Source: Theobroma cacao
Taxonomy: Eukaryota > Streptophyta > Magnoliopsida > Malvales > Malvaceae
Length of the DNA: 64,000 bases
Reading direction: 5' to 3'
Assembly (NCBI RefSeq): GCF_000208745.1
Contig: NC_030858.1
Coordinates: 37,105,283-37,169,282 of the forward strand
The notes beneath the pieces were generated by a model that saw only the letters and a list, made by a program, of their open reading frames with translations, was not told where the DNA came from and searched no databases. The position numbers and the translations under genes are program-made. Shown here piece after piece: positions 50,701 through 62,829 of the stretch (position 1 is its first letter; each line of letters opens with the position of its first letter).

Positions 50701-52287
50701 TATTCTGCTTCTGGTTGATCTTCTAGCTCTTGGGTTTTCTTCTTTTTGGCTGGTTTTTTATGAAACAAAACCCTTTTTGGGAATTCTATAGAGAGTGGAT
50801 GAAGCCAAGGTCAGTGAAGTGAAAAGAGAACTAATTTTTTATGAAGCTGTCCCAAGTTTCTTACTTTCCTTCTTTCTCCTTTGATGGGTTTTGGACTTTT
50901 GGACCTTATTAGGGAAAACAAATATATTCTCTGTTTTTTTGTTTCCGTTCCTCTGATATCCAACATTTTGGCTGTAGTCCAATACATTACAATAACAATT
51001 TTCTCTCAATATTTATTGTAAAAGCTTAATTATTATATTTAAGGCTAAATGCTTTTTTAGACTAAATTAATCTTATTTTATTAATATTAATCTTATTTTT
51101 TAGAGATATAAAATAGGAGAACCTTTAAGAATTAAGACTTATAAAAGAAATAAACAGTCCAAAACTTGTTTAAAATACGAATACACATTATTACTTGAAG
51201 ATGGTTGTCAAAAGAAATCATCAAACTAAACATAGGAGGACCAGTAAGAAAACTGTCTTTTATTTACCGCTAACCGGGTAAGAATGGATCCGAAAAAGGT
51301 TGATCCCGGGTCGAAAATAACGGGCTTGTTGTTCTCACTTCTATCTATGTTTCTCATCTTCGAAGGTGCTTAACAAGACAATTTGGGGGGGTATCTTTGT
51401 AAATTTGAAAAGTTTAAACAGCCAGAGTTTAGGGTTTCTCACTTTCTCAAGAAAAAAAATAAAACAAAATAAAAAAATATTTTTCCTTCCAATCAAACGA
51501 TCAATCTCTCACAGTCCCACTCCAAAGACTCCTTTTGTCCTTAAAATTCTTCATCTATACTCTCCTTTTCGACCCACGGTTTGCGCTTCAAGATTTACAT
51601 TTCCAGGTACTGCTTAACTCTCTTCATTTCCTTATAGTTGTCTGTGGAAAATTCATGAATTTGATCAACAAGTTAGTTTTTTTCTGCTGTTTTTTTAACA
51701 TGGGTTTTGATTTTAGATGATTCTGAGTAATGGGTTTTCTTTAGTTTTAGTTCTCATGTTCAATCCATGGAGTTTCAGTTTTCAGCTCTTTAATTGTTTT
51801 CTTGGCTGTCATGGATATGACGAAAAGGCATTATTTTTTGTGTTCAATCTTTGTTTTTCTTACATTTTACGTGAACGCGTGTGTTCATCTGTATGCATAG
51901 TTATGTGCAGAACAATTTTTGAGCGATAACTTAGGGACTTTAATCAATTTGAAAGCTGGCTTTATGCCTTTATGGTGATTAGCTAGCTATTTCTCTCTTT
52001 GAGTTTCGACTTAGTATTTTGCATTAATAGTTTCATGTGGTTGGCTAGAAAGGTGTGGTAATTGCATAACTTGATGAACTGTAATTCCTATGAGAGGTTA
52101 TATTAGATGTATGTGTGTGAGAGAGAGAGCACTTGGCTTTTTAATTATGTTGTACTGAATTGCTTCTTTTGGCTGATGGAAAACAAGTGCAGATTGCTTC
52201 AAAAAGAATAGAATATGCAAGGAACTAAAACATAATTCGCTCACATAGTAAGGCACTTTATGAAATAGTACTGTGCAGTCGATAAGT
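50701..52287. promoter_or_regulatory. Shared upstream region of homoserine dehydrogenase (-) and FRS3 (+)
   Basis: The two start codons lie 1.6 kb apart, in divergent orientation. On the right, the probable FRS3 leader exon ends at TTTCCAG|GTACTG (51606/51607), and a leader intron runs to the acceptor CTGTGCAG at 52278, ten bases before the ATG. That leaves about 0.7 kb of AT-rich sequence (about 50800-51430) as a possible bidirectional promoter. No sharp TATA box stands out on either side. Confidence 0.45.
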
Positions 52288-55200
52288 ATGGATGTCCATG
52301 TGATTGATGCAGAAGAGGGTTTGGGCCATCGTGGGATGTCAGATGATGGGGATGCTGAACCCAATGAAGGTGGAGAAGCAAATAATGCAGAGAATTCCTT
52401 AGCTCATGATGAGGATGGGATTTCTGAGCCATATGTAGCTATGGAATTCAATGCTGAAGATGCTGCTAAAACTTACTATGATGAGTATGCTAGACGTATG
52501 GGATTTAGCTCTAAAGCCGGTCAGCTTACCCGTTCCAAAATAGATGGGACAATAGTTTCTAGGGAGTTTGTCTGTGGCAGAGAGGGTTTGAAAAGAAGGT
52601 CTGCTGACAGTTGTGATGCATTGCTTAGGATAGAGTTAAAGGGAGATAAGTGGGTCGTTACAAAGTTTGTGAAGGAGCATAGCCATTCAATGGTGAGTCC
52701 TAGCAAAGTGCATTACCTTCGTCCCCGCAGGCATTTTGCTGGTGCTGCAAAGACCATAGCTGATAGTTACCAAGGAGTGGGAATTGTACCAAGTGGTGTG
52801 ATGTATGTTTCTATGGATGGAAATCGTGCCTCCATGGATGCAAATAATCGTGGCCTTAGGAACACTCCTCCGGCAGAAGCAAACCGCTCAGTTAAGAACA
52901 TTGGAACACCAAATTATGCTGTTAGGCCAGTTAACAGAAAGAGAACACTGGGGAGGGATGCTCAAAATCTGCTTGATTATTTCAAGAAAATGCAGGCTGA
53001 GAACCCTGGTTTCTTTTATGCAATACAGCTGGATGATGATAATCGCATGGCTAATGTATTTTGGGCTGATGCAAGGTCAAGGACAGCCTACATGCATTTC
53101 GGTGATGCTGTGACACTGGACACAAGTTACAGAGTAAATCAGTATAGAGTGCCATTTGCTCCATTTACAGGTGTGAACCATCATGGTCAGACAATTTTGT
53201 TTGGTTGTGCATTACTACTAGATGATTCCGAGGCATCTTTTGTTTGGCTTTTCAAAACATTTCTTACAGCAATGAATGATCGTCAGCCTGTCTCTTTAAT
53301 CACTGATCTAGACAGAGCTATACAGACAGCAGTGTCTCAGGTGTTTCCAGGTGTTCGACACTGTATTAATAAGTGGCATGTTTTAAGAGAAGGCCCGGAG
53401 AAGTTGGCTCATGTTTGTCATGTGCATCCTAATTTTCAGGTGGAACTGTATAATTGCATAAATTTGACTGAAACTATTGAGGAGTTTGAATTATCTTGGA
53501 GTTCCATTCTCGAAAAGTATGATCTGAGGGGACATGATTGGCTTCAGTCATTATATAATTCCCGTGCACAATGGGTCCCTGTTTATTTTAGGGATTCCTT
53601 TTTTGCCGCAATATCTCCCAATCAAGGATTTGATGGCTCTTTTTTCGATGGTTATGTGAATCAACAGACCACCATACCTATGTTCTTTCGGCAGTATGAA
53701 CGAGCAATAGAAAATTGGTTTGAAAAGGAGATCGAAGCAGATTTTGACACAATTTGCACCACACCAGTCCTGCGGACACCTTCACCTATGGAGAAACAGG
53801 CAGCAAATCTATTTACACGGAAAATATTCACAAAATTTCAAGAAGAACTAGTTGAAACTTTTGTTTACACTGCTAATAGAATTGAAGGTGATGCAGCTAT
53901 CAGCACGTTTAGAGTTGCAAAGTTTGAGGATGACAACAAAGCCTACATAGTTACATTAAACTACCCAGAAATGAGAGCTAATTGTAGCTGTCAAATGTTT
54001 GAGTATTCAGGCATCCTCTGTAGACATGTTTTGACTGTGTTCACTGTGACAAATGTACTTACACTACCATCTCATTACATCTTGAAACGATGGACAAGAA
54101 ATGCAAAGTCTGTGGTTGCAACAGATGAACGTAGTAGTGAACTGCTGGCCCAAGAGTCCTTGACAGTTCGGTATAATAGTTTATGTAGGGAAGCAATCAA
54201 GTATGCAGAAGAAGGGGCAATAGCTACAGAGACTTATAATGTTGCAATGGGTACTCTTAAGGAAGGTGGGAAGAAGATTTCTGTTGTGAAGAAAAACGTT
54301 GCAAAAGTTGCACCTCCCAGCTCAGTTGCCAGTGGGGCTGCCTATGATGACAGAAAGAGCTCAACATCAGCTCCAGATACAGCACCTTTGCTATGGCCAC
54401 GGCAAGATGAAATTACACGGCGATTCAATCTTAATGACACTGGTGCTCCTGCTCAATCTGTTTCAGATTTGAATCTTCCACGTATGGCACCTGTTTCCCT
54501 TCATCGAGATGATGGTCATCCTGACAACATGGTACAATAAGAATTCTTTGCTTTTTAACATAATTTCATTTTATCCTTTTGTTTTGAATTGAAGAACAGG
54601 ATACTGACTTGATGAGATTATGGGGTTTTGTGATGTAGCCGGTTCTTCCTTGTTTGAAGTCAATGACTTGGGTAATGGAGAATAAGAATTCAACGCCTGG
54701 AAATAGAGTGGCAGTGATTAATTTGAAGGTATGCATTTGGTAAAGTTTAAATCCAGAGCCTTTAAAATTTATAACCTCCAAATTAATTGTTGAAAAGCCA
54801 GAGTCACTGCTGAAGTGCGTTGAACCCTTTAAAGCTGTTAGGCTTATGTCTGCCATTGTGGAGTTCATAGCTATTGTTACTCTTTTGTCACTTATTTTCG
54901 ACTTCCTTCAAGCTTTTTTCTTACACATATCTGATATATAATTAATTGATACAGTTGCAAGATTATAGCAAGAATCCATCAGCTGAAATGGAGGTGAAGT
55001 TTCAGCTCTCAAGAGTTACTTTGGAACCCATGCTGAGGTCTATGGCTTATATTAGTGAACAGCTCTCAACCCCAGCTAACAGGGTTGCCGTCATCAATTT
55101 GAAGGTATGTTAATTCATAATCAAGTTGTACTCTTGCAAAATGATGTTATGATATTTAGCAAATAATGGCATGCTATTTTCTTGGAAGTATTCCTAAAAC

Positions 55201-56237
55201 TGTGGACAGTTATTTTCTTGGAAGTATTTGAGATACGAGGCTGACCAATTGTTATTTTATGATTCATTTTCACATGTTACCTATTGTGTATTAATCTGCT
55301 TGTCAGGTTGGATTCTAGTGGAATTTGTGATTGTGAAATGAGTATGCTGTTTGACTCTTGTTTTAACATCTGTTATAGTTAATGATTAAGTGGCAGCCAA
55401 CTTGGCTCAATGATTCGTTGCTTTTGCTATAGATTGCTTTGTTGCTTCTAATATATCAATTCATTTCCCATTGGACAACCAAGCATGGCTTTTGCCATTT
55501 TTTTTTTACCAGCTGAAAACCTCTATCTGCCTTTTGTATGCTCATGCAAAGTAGAAGTCAGGTACTGTATGATCCAGCAACTGCTTTTATACCAGCTGGT
55601 TTCTCATTTACTGTTTTTTGTTTCACATCCTTAACGTATGCCCTTGCATTCCTTTTCACCATCTTATTCAGTGCTTTATCTTGAGTTGCCTACGCATGCT
55701 TATACAATAAAATTTCGATGTTCATCACCAATTGTTGCAATTGTTGCCCTTCCCGAACACCCCAAATGATCTGCTGCACTTTTGGAGAATATACTCAGTA
55801 GTTTTTTTTATGTTCATTCTTCCATTCCAGCTTCAAGACACCGAGACTACTACAGGAGAGTCAGAGGTTAAATTTCAGGTGTCCAGGGATACATTAGGTG
55901 CCATGTTGAGATCAATGGCCTACATCCGGGAGCAGCTTTCAAATGTTGTAAGCATCCTCTTCCTTTACTAGTAGCAGTTATCTGTCACCGCCTATGCATA
56001 AAATGTTTAATGAGATGAATACGGTATCATCCTCTCCAATCTTCCTCTGTCTTCAACCATTTCCTAGTAGGATCTCACCTCTGTAATTTACTTCCAGTTC
56101 TTGACTTATAATATCTAATCATGTTAATTTGTTCACCCTTTCCAACAAAGTTTGTTTGTTCTCTGATTATCATGGAATTTTACTTTTAGCAGACTGAGCC
56201 ACAAGCAGAGCCTTTATTAAAGAAGCATAGGAAATAA
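52288..56237 (+). CDS. FRS3: FAR1-related sequence 3-like, domesticated MULE transposase
   Basis: Five coding exons: 52288-54531, 54639-54728, 54955-55104, 55831-55947, 56193-56237 (881 aa; 882 if the AG three bases earlier is used). I chose the ATG at 52288 because it begins [10 protein letters not shown], like Arabidopsis FRS3. Domains: FAR1 DNA-binding zinc region (about 50-140), MULE transposase core (about 255-370, with Asp278 in TLDTSYR and Asp340 in [10 protein letters not shown]), and a SWIM zinc finger CxCx9CxH at Cys566, Cys568, Cys578, His580. The C terminus has two copies of RVAVINLK plus LQD, then EVKFQxSR, then [13 protein letters not shown], each mainly one exon. FHY3/FAR1 proteins are nuclear transcription factors derived from Mutator-like transposases; FRS3 itself is poorly characterised. 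It converges with SERRATE, as in Arabidopsis. Confidence 0.94.
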
Positions 56238-57392
56238 AGGCATTGAAGTTGGGAAGAGTACTTGGGTAGCCTATCTCTGTGGATTGCAAGCCATCTTTCA
56301 CCAAACATTTGGCCCCAGATAGCAAGATGATGGGGATGCTCCTGCTTGTGGCCTGTATATTGGATGGATTTTTTCCCTCTCTCTAATTGTTTCCTCTTCT
56401 TTGTGTAAGCATATTGTGTAACATATATGTACATGTAAAAAAGGTGAATTCAATCATAATATTTAGTCTGGCTTACACATTCGAGGAAATACCATTCCTG
56501 TAATGATTAGGCTTCAGCAGTTGTTGTTTTGCTCATATCTTGGAGGGTATGCATTGGCAGTCTTTGATTATGTGTCTAATTCAGTTTTTCTAAAGTGTAG
56601 AATTCAATGCCAGATAAATAGATGATCCATTGATGCTTGGTAAAGTGTCAGATGCAGTCAGGACCCAGTTGGTCGAGGGTCGTATAACACGGCTCCGGTG
56701 TGGGACAAAGGCCCGTCCAGAGGGATTTACCAAACAGGGCCTCAAAATATGGTTCCTAGTACACAAACTCCCTTGTATCACCTCGAGGGAGACTTGTTAT
56801 CATGCTCATAGGAATTGACTGCAACAACATATGTGCCAAAAAACCCAGCACCGATACCATAACCTGTACGGTAAGATCCTAGATTATCCTCAAACTACTG
56901 CCAGTCAAAGATTATCAACAGAGGCAGGAACGACTTTCATTATCAAGTATAAAAATGCTCAGCTCATTTTAGCACTAGGGAAGAGTGAAACGAATGGAGC
57001 AACTATCTGAAACCTATCTCCACTAAAAGTCCATTTTACAGCAAATACAAATTTGTTAACCATTATATGCCCCACCCATGTTCATAATAATATCTCTTTC
57101 CAAGTCGGGTTACGTGGGACAAAAAATACAGAAAGACAGTTTCGCAGCAATTACACACTTCTTAGTGATATCACAGCAGGAGAGTACTCTTAATCACAAA
57201 GAGAAGAAGCAGAGCTAGTGGTGCACCCGGCAAGATTTAAGAATTTTCACGTTATAACAAAATGGTACAAGGTCAATGCTTCTCCTGTCAGACTACGTAA
57301 AATAACAGCATTTGACCTTGGAATGGTTTGATGAATAGCTTTTTGCCTCCGTCAGACTCATTTTAGTCTTTCCATCCCTCCATTTCTAATAC
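56238..57392. other. Convergent 3' region of FRS3 and SERRATE
   Basis: Holds the 3' UTRs of the two genes. The stretch 56590-56820 is more GC-rich and open on both strands for about 60 codons but has no recognised motif. It may be a repeat fragment. Confidence 0.5.
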
Positions 57393-60300
57393 CTACAAAC
57401 TCCTGTAGTCTATGACAGTGACTTCGTCCTCCGGTGCATCTAGGTCTTGATAACTGCATGATATAAAACAGCATAGCATTACTAACCTGACTGTATAAGA
57501 GAAACACAACAGGGTGGTAACCTCAGAATTAATACGTGTTTACTCATATCCGAGAAGTGCCGGAGTCAATAAAAATCGAAATACCAAACATATAATCAAG
57601 GAACACAGCACCTCTCCCTCTTCCCAATCCATAAGAAAAAAAGGACACTGCTTTAGTTGCATTTATCAGCAGTGGCAATCAAATTTTATGAGACAAAAGA
57701 GCAGAGAAACCATGACTGTAAGGGGAGAAGAGGAAGGGGGAAATGTGATGGCCTGTGAGCATATACCAATGTACATATAGATCTCAAAAGGTGAGGCATG
57801 GTTGATCACAAGCATGTCACCAAATCATAACACAGTTTGATATTCCATTAGTTACATGGAACACCAGAGCCACTTGTCAATTGGAGGAACAGCATATACC
57901 CTAGCACTACATACAATTAAAATATATTTTAAATTTATCAAATTGAAATATTCAGGAACATGAAGCAAACTGTACATTTTAATGCCAATACTATATTCAA
58001 GCAGACAAGAAGTTAAGGTTAAGCTCAGAGTAAAATAGTTCCCAATGGTTTAAGAACAAGCAAACTTACCTACGTAAACGCCGAGGATCCTGTCGGAAGC
58101 CTGGAGGCAAAAGAAAGGGGGCTGGTCCACTTAGATTAGGTCCAGGACGTCCACCTCTACTATTGCCTTCGAAAGGAGGAGGACCACCCCGCTCTCTAAA
58201 CACCTGCATTGCAAGTTCAGGTGGAGCTGGAACGAAGGGCCCCAACGGACTGCAATTACACATGTATAAGCCCTCAAGATGATGATAAGTTAACTACTGT
58301 TGCTTGTAGAATGCGCAAAACTTACCCAGCACCAGGAACAGGCATCAATACTGGCGGAGGTGCTATATCTGAGGAAAATGGTGCTGCCACCCGCATCCCT
58401 TGTCCTCCAAAAGCATCAAACATTGTATCATCACGATTCCCTCCATCAGGACCATCATTGTTGGATGTAAAATCACTTGATTGTGGGTTCTCAGATCTAT
58501 CATATCTATCACTGCCATTTGCTCGATTATCACGTTCTCTACGTGGACCACGTTCATCTTTCAAGCGATTTTCCAATATTTTACGTCTCTGGGGCTTGTC
58601 CTTCTGCAAGAAGAAAAAATTATAAAAAAGAAATAGAAAAAAGATGAGGTTATAAAAGCAATAAAAGCAATAATAACATCAAAACAACACCAGTCGTAGC
58701 ATACCGGTATAGATTGCTGCATAACAGGCGTCCCACCAGGCGCATCTGGATCACTGTGAATGGCAACAATGTAAATCTTACAATATTATCCTTAAAATAG
58801 AATATATAAACAACTATATGCTCCATGTAAGACCATACTCACTTCATGTAGTTCTGGAAATAAAGCTCTTCACGCACTTTAGATGTTAGCTCCATCACAA
58901 GTTCCGGATGTTTAAGTTTAAGATGCTTGTGCACGAATTCTGCAGCATGAAAGAGCTTTGTGCAACCCTTAGCACCACAACCATACTTCCAACCATACTT
59001 TTCATCCCTAATCTTCCGGACATAAGGATCCAAAGCTTCAACAGCAGCAGCATCTATCTTGTCCTTAGCAGTCATTAATACCAAAGGATCTTGACCCCTC
59101 AATCTCTCTTGCCACCGTGAGTCAAGTTTCTTTTCCCACTCAGATCCATTGTTAGTCACATCAGAATTCTTTCCCTCTGCTCTCACGTGCCTAAGACCCT
59201 TAGCTTCACTTGTTTCAATCATTCCATAATAATCCAAGCCATGGACACGCCACAAGTAAGTTATAAGAGTATCAAGAAGCTCAACGCCTTCCAGGCCTTT
59301 CACAGAAGCCAAGCCACGTACAATAATTACAGGGCCCGTCAAACCACCATGAGATTTATCTCTATTTATTTTGTCATTGTCAGACCCACTTAAAATATTT
59401 TCCTCAATTCCTTTTTCAGAATCCAGTTTTCGTACAAGGCCCTGTGCTTGCTCAATGTCAATCTGAATTCTTCTGGGTTCAGAACTGACAGGGTGAGCCT
59501 TTGGAGCCGCAGAAAGATCAGTTTCTTTTGCAGGTCCCCTACCGTGCCGCCTTCTTTTGCCACCAATGTCTGCTTCATCTTCAGAATTAGGATCACTGAT
59601 CTGTCCTGATTTATTTGATGACAAGGCATTGACACCAGGACTTCTGCATAAAGATAGAAGTTATTCATCAGGAGCTGGAAATATGTTTTGTGAAGCAGCT
59701 GGAAAATATGCAGGTAGCCAGGTTAAATTTGCATGTAAAATAGGTGATACAAAACACCAATCTTACAATTCCAGTGTTCCACTCTGCAGATCAAGCAAAA
59801 AGTCCTTCGCAACTTTGCGTGCAAGCTCATTCCTCCTAAAAAAGAAATGCCCAAAACAAAACATGAAATTGAAAAAAAGAATCCAAGAACAGTGCGATAA
59901 AGCTAATGAAATTTTGATTAAAATGCGGACAAACAACCCATCAATGACACCATGCTACAAAATACAGGGCTGAAGGGGTTCCATCAGCTTACTAACAAAT
60001 TTATGAACTGAAACATAATGAAACATGCAAGTATAACTAACCTTTCAATAACAGTAACCAAGTTTGTTGGATGATATTTGTCTCTCAACCTACATACAAA
60101 AGCAAGTCTAATTAGAACAATGAGGTGAATGAAAGGTCAGGAATTCAGTGAACAACGGGAAGTACCATTCCTCATCTTTGTGGGCATCAAAAAACGCTCG
60201 TTTTTGGGTAGATATATACTCTGACTTGTATTCTTGGTACCTACACAGTAAAAAGTAGTTCAAGTCCATTTGTTTAAGGCACAAGTCCCAAAAATGTTAA

Positions 60301-62594
60301 AATCAAATCAATAAAATTATTCCAAATTAATACCTTCGCTCAGCTTCAGCTGGTAATATATCATCCTCAAGCTCTTGGATGAATTGCTTGTATGACATCA
60401 ATCCTTCTCTGAAAAATTTACTTCTCATGTCATATTATTGAATGAGATAAATAAAGATCCAACAATTAAACAATAAGAACAATTCTGACATTCTCCTCAG
60501 TTAAAAGAGAACTTGAATGATACCATCAATGCAATGAAATGAAAAGCAATTGAAACCTCATCTAATACAAGAGTCCACAATCGAGATGGAAAGCTAACCT
60601 TTGAGTACTCCCTGAATTGGCAGCATCACCATAACCACGGCTGGAATCCCAATCTGCAGAAGCAATATCATTCAGCAAACGAAAATAAAATAGCATAAAT
60701 AGAAAATATTGATAAAAATTTTGCTGCTGCTGCATTAAACAATAATGCATCATAACCCTGAGGAATTTTAGGAGTAATACTGACCTACTCATCGTAGTGC
60801 CATCATTAACTGCAATTATGCATCATTTCACAGATGCCCAAGTTACTTTGACTATATGCATCTCAATACTTGCCAAAATGACACTACTTTCTAGTAAAGG
60901 CAACAAAAGGAAACCTAAGTGCCAAAAGATCAGTTTTGACCCATTGTTAATCTCCAATTTTCATAATTCATTGCATGAAAATAAACTATTCCTAAACAGA
61001 AGGAACTTGAAGGGTTCCAAAAAGAAATTACTAATTAAACACGAATTCTCCATAAAGGTATTAGAGACTAAAATTAAAAAATTAAATGCAAGAAGAGCAG
61101 GTCTGTAACTGTAATATCACCTTTTAAATTATACTAGTAATAACTGTCAAAAAAGAAGGCAACTAGAAAGGCCAAAAGAAAAGTTCTTCAAGACTAATCG
61201 AAGTGCAATAATTAAAGTTTTGAGGCAATTTGAAAGTAGTTACGCAGTTTCAAGAAAGGCCACCTTGATAGCCACCTGAAGTGCGACCAAAGTACCGACC
61301 ATGAGGCCTTTCTTCAGGGTAACCAGGCCTGCCCATCATCTCACGATCATATCCACCACCATAGTCATACCCAAACCTGCACAATCAAAAGTGTTTTACA
61401 GCATGTGCAAAATTTGAATATAACCAAAACTGCCTAGTCAAAATAACAAATCATATACGAGAGCATCACAATAGATGAGCAAACTATGAACATAAACAGA
61501 ACTCCAGAGTCAAAATAATGAATTGTATAGTCATATATAGAAGATACACCAGATACAGAGCAATATGAGAAAAATGAGCAAATGAACATTCTCAGGCACA
61601 CATTATAGGGAGAAAAAAAAGGTCAGTGTCAGATATTTACAGGCAGTCCAGAATTTTGCTAAAACAATTTAGCTTTCAGAAATAGGAAAAGGAAAGTCCC
61701 CTGTTCCCTTGACATATAAGGCATCCTTGTAATGAGTAAGCATTTTCAAGAAGGAAATGATATGGAGAATCATATATATTTCTCAAGCAAACCAGCAAAC
61801 ACTTCTACATCCTTCATTAAACATAAAAAATGTTACCCTAGTCCAACAAAAACATTTTCTATAAAACTAACTCACCCAATGGGTCAAATTTAGTCTCCTA
61901 TACTTAGGGTTCTTTTGCAGGACCAGCAGTAGACCTCAGGATTTCGTTAGTGGGGCTTTGCATTCAAAATAGCCACATCAGAGCCGACAATGTATATTTT
62001 ACAATACTATACAGGTCTATACCTAAATTAATGATAATTTTCCATCTTAATGTAACTGACTTCTTGCTTTTTCTTTCAATGAACCCCCAAGCTTTAATCA
62101 AACAAGCAAAATCCCAAGTGTAACAAATCAGAAATATATTCATAATATTAAGGGTACCAAAAACCCTAATACCATAAATATAATCAATAATTCAATTACA
62201 TATAGCGAAATTAAGCGAAATCAATTTACATTTTAATTGTAATAAAAATAAATCCAAAAACTAAAATATTACCTTCTATCTCCAGGTCCAAATCCTCCTC
62301 TAGGGCTCCCTCTCCTCCCTTCGTATCCTCCATCCTCCCGCCTAGACCTCTTATACGGCGGCGACCTCCGCGGCGGAGGCGAATGTCTCCTATCCCTGTA
62401 ATTCAACGGCGGTGGTGGAGGGCTAACGCTGCTGCGTCGCTTGTAATCTCGCTCCCGAGGAGGTGGAGGCGGAGGGGAGCGGTTGCGATCGTAGTATTCG
62501 CGGTCTCGTCGCTCACGTGAGTCTCGGTCGCGACGTCGAGGAGGAGGCAGAGGCGGGGGAGAGGAGTTGGGATCATCAGATGACGGAGGCTGTC

Positions 62595-62625
<31 letters not shown>

Positions 62626-62694
62626 ATTGTTGTCTTTGCGGTCGCCTCGCCGGCGGTCGAGTGAATCGACCAGCATGTTTATGACTTCGGCCAT
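57393..62694 (-). CDS. SE: SERRATE RNA effector
   Basis: Twelve exons on the minus strand: 62694-62273, 61376-61264, 60653-60599, 60408-60334, 60240-60166, 60089-60042, 59835-59767, 59643-58843, 58753-58705, 58603-58326, 58249-58070, 57453-57393. They total 2226 nt, 741 aa, against 720 in Arabidopsis. Exon 1 encodes a disordered Arg/Pro/Ser-rich N terminus with a poly-Asn tract. The core has SYKQFIQELEDDILPAEAE, the mid domain GLASVKGLEGVELLDTL, and the C2H2 zinc finger (Cys508, Cys513, His526, His531) in CGAKGCTKLFHAAEF. The C terminus is Arg/Gly/Pro-rich with PVPGAGPLGPFVPAPPE and ends VTVIDYRSL. With DCL1 and HYL1 it promotes pri-miRNA cleavage in the nucleus, and with the cap-binding complex it acts in splicing. 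The match to SE is essentially full length. The start was chosen as the first ATG of the open exon. Confidence 0.96.
62596..62632 (-). repeat. Poly-Asn trinucleotide repeat in SERRATE exon 1
   Basis: A run of GTT on the plus strand, with one ATT interruption, encodes about 13 consecutive asparagines from about residue 22. Arabidopsis SE, as I recall it, has no such tract at this place. Trinucleotide runs of this kind vary in length between alleles. Confidence 0.9.
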
Positions 62695-62829
62695 GGGGCG
62701 GGGGTGGTGAATCGGAACCCTAGAAGGAGAAAGTTGAGGTAGGAATACGAAAACGCTCTTTTTATTTTTTTGCGGGGACTGAGGATCGAGAGCGAAAGAA
62801 AGAGCAGCCGAGCTGGTCCAGAAAATAAA

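Noticed and set aside
52273..52287. Upstream start of FRS3 at 52273
   Set aside because: The codon there is GTG and lies within the leader-intron acceptor CTGTGCAG; the ATG at 52288 begins MDVH as in FRS3.
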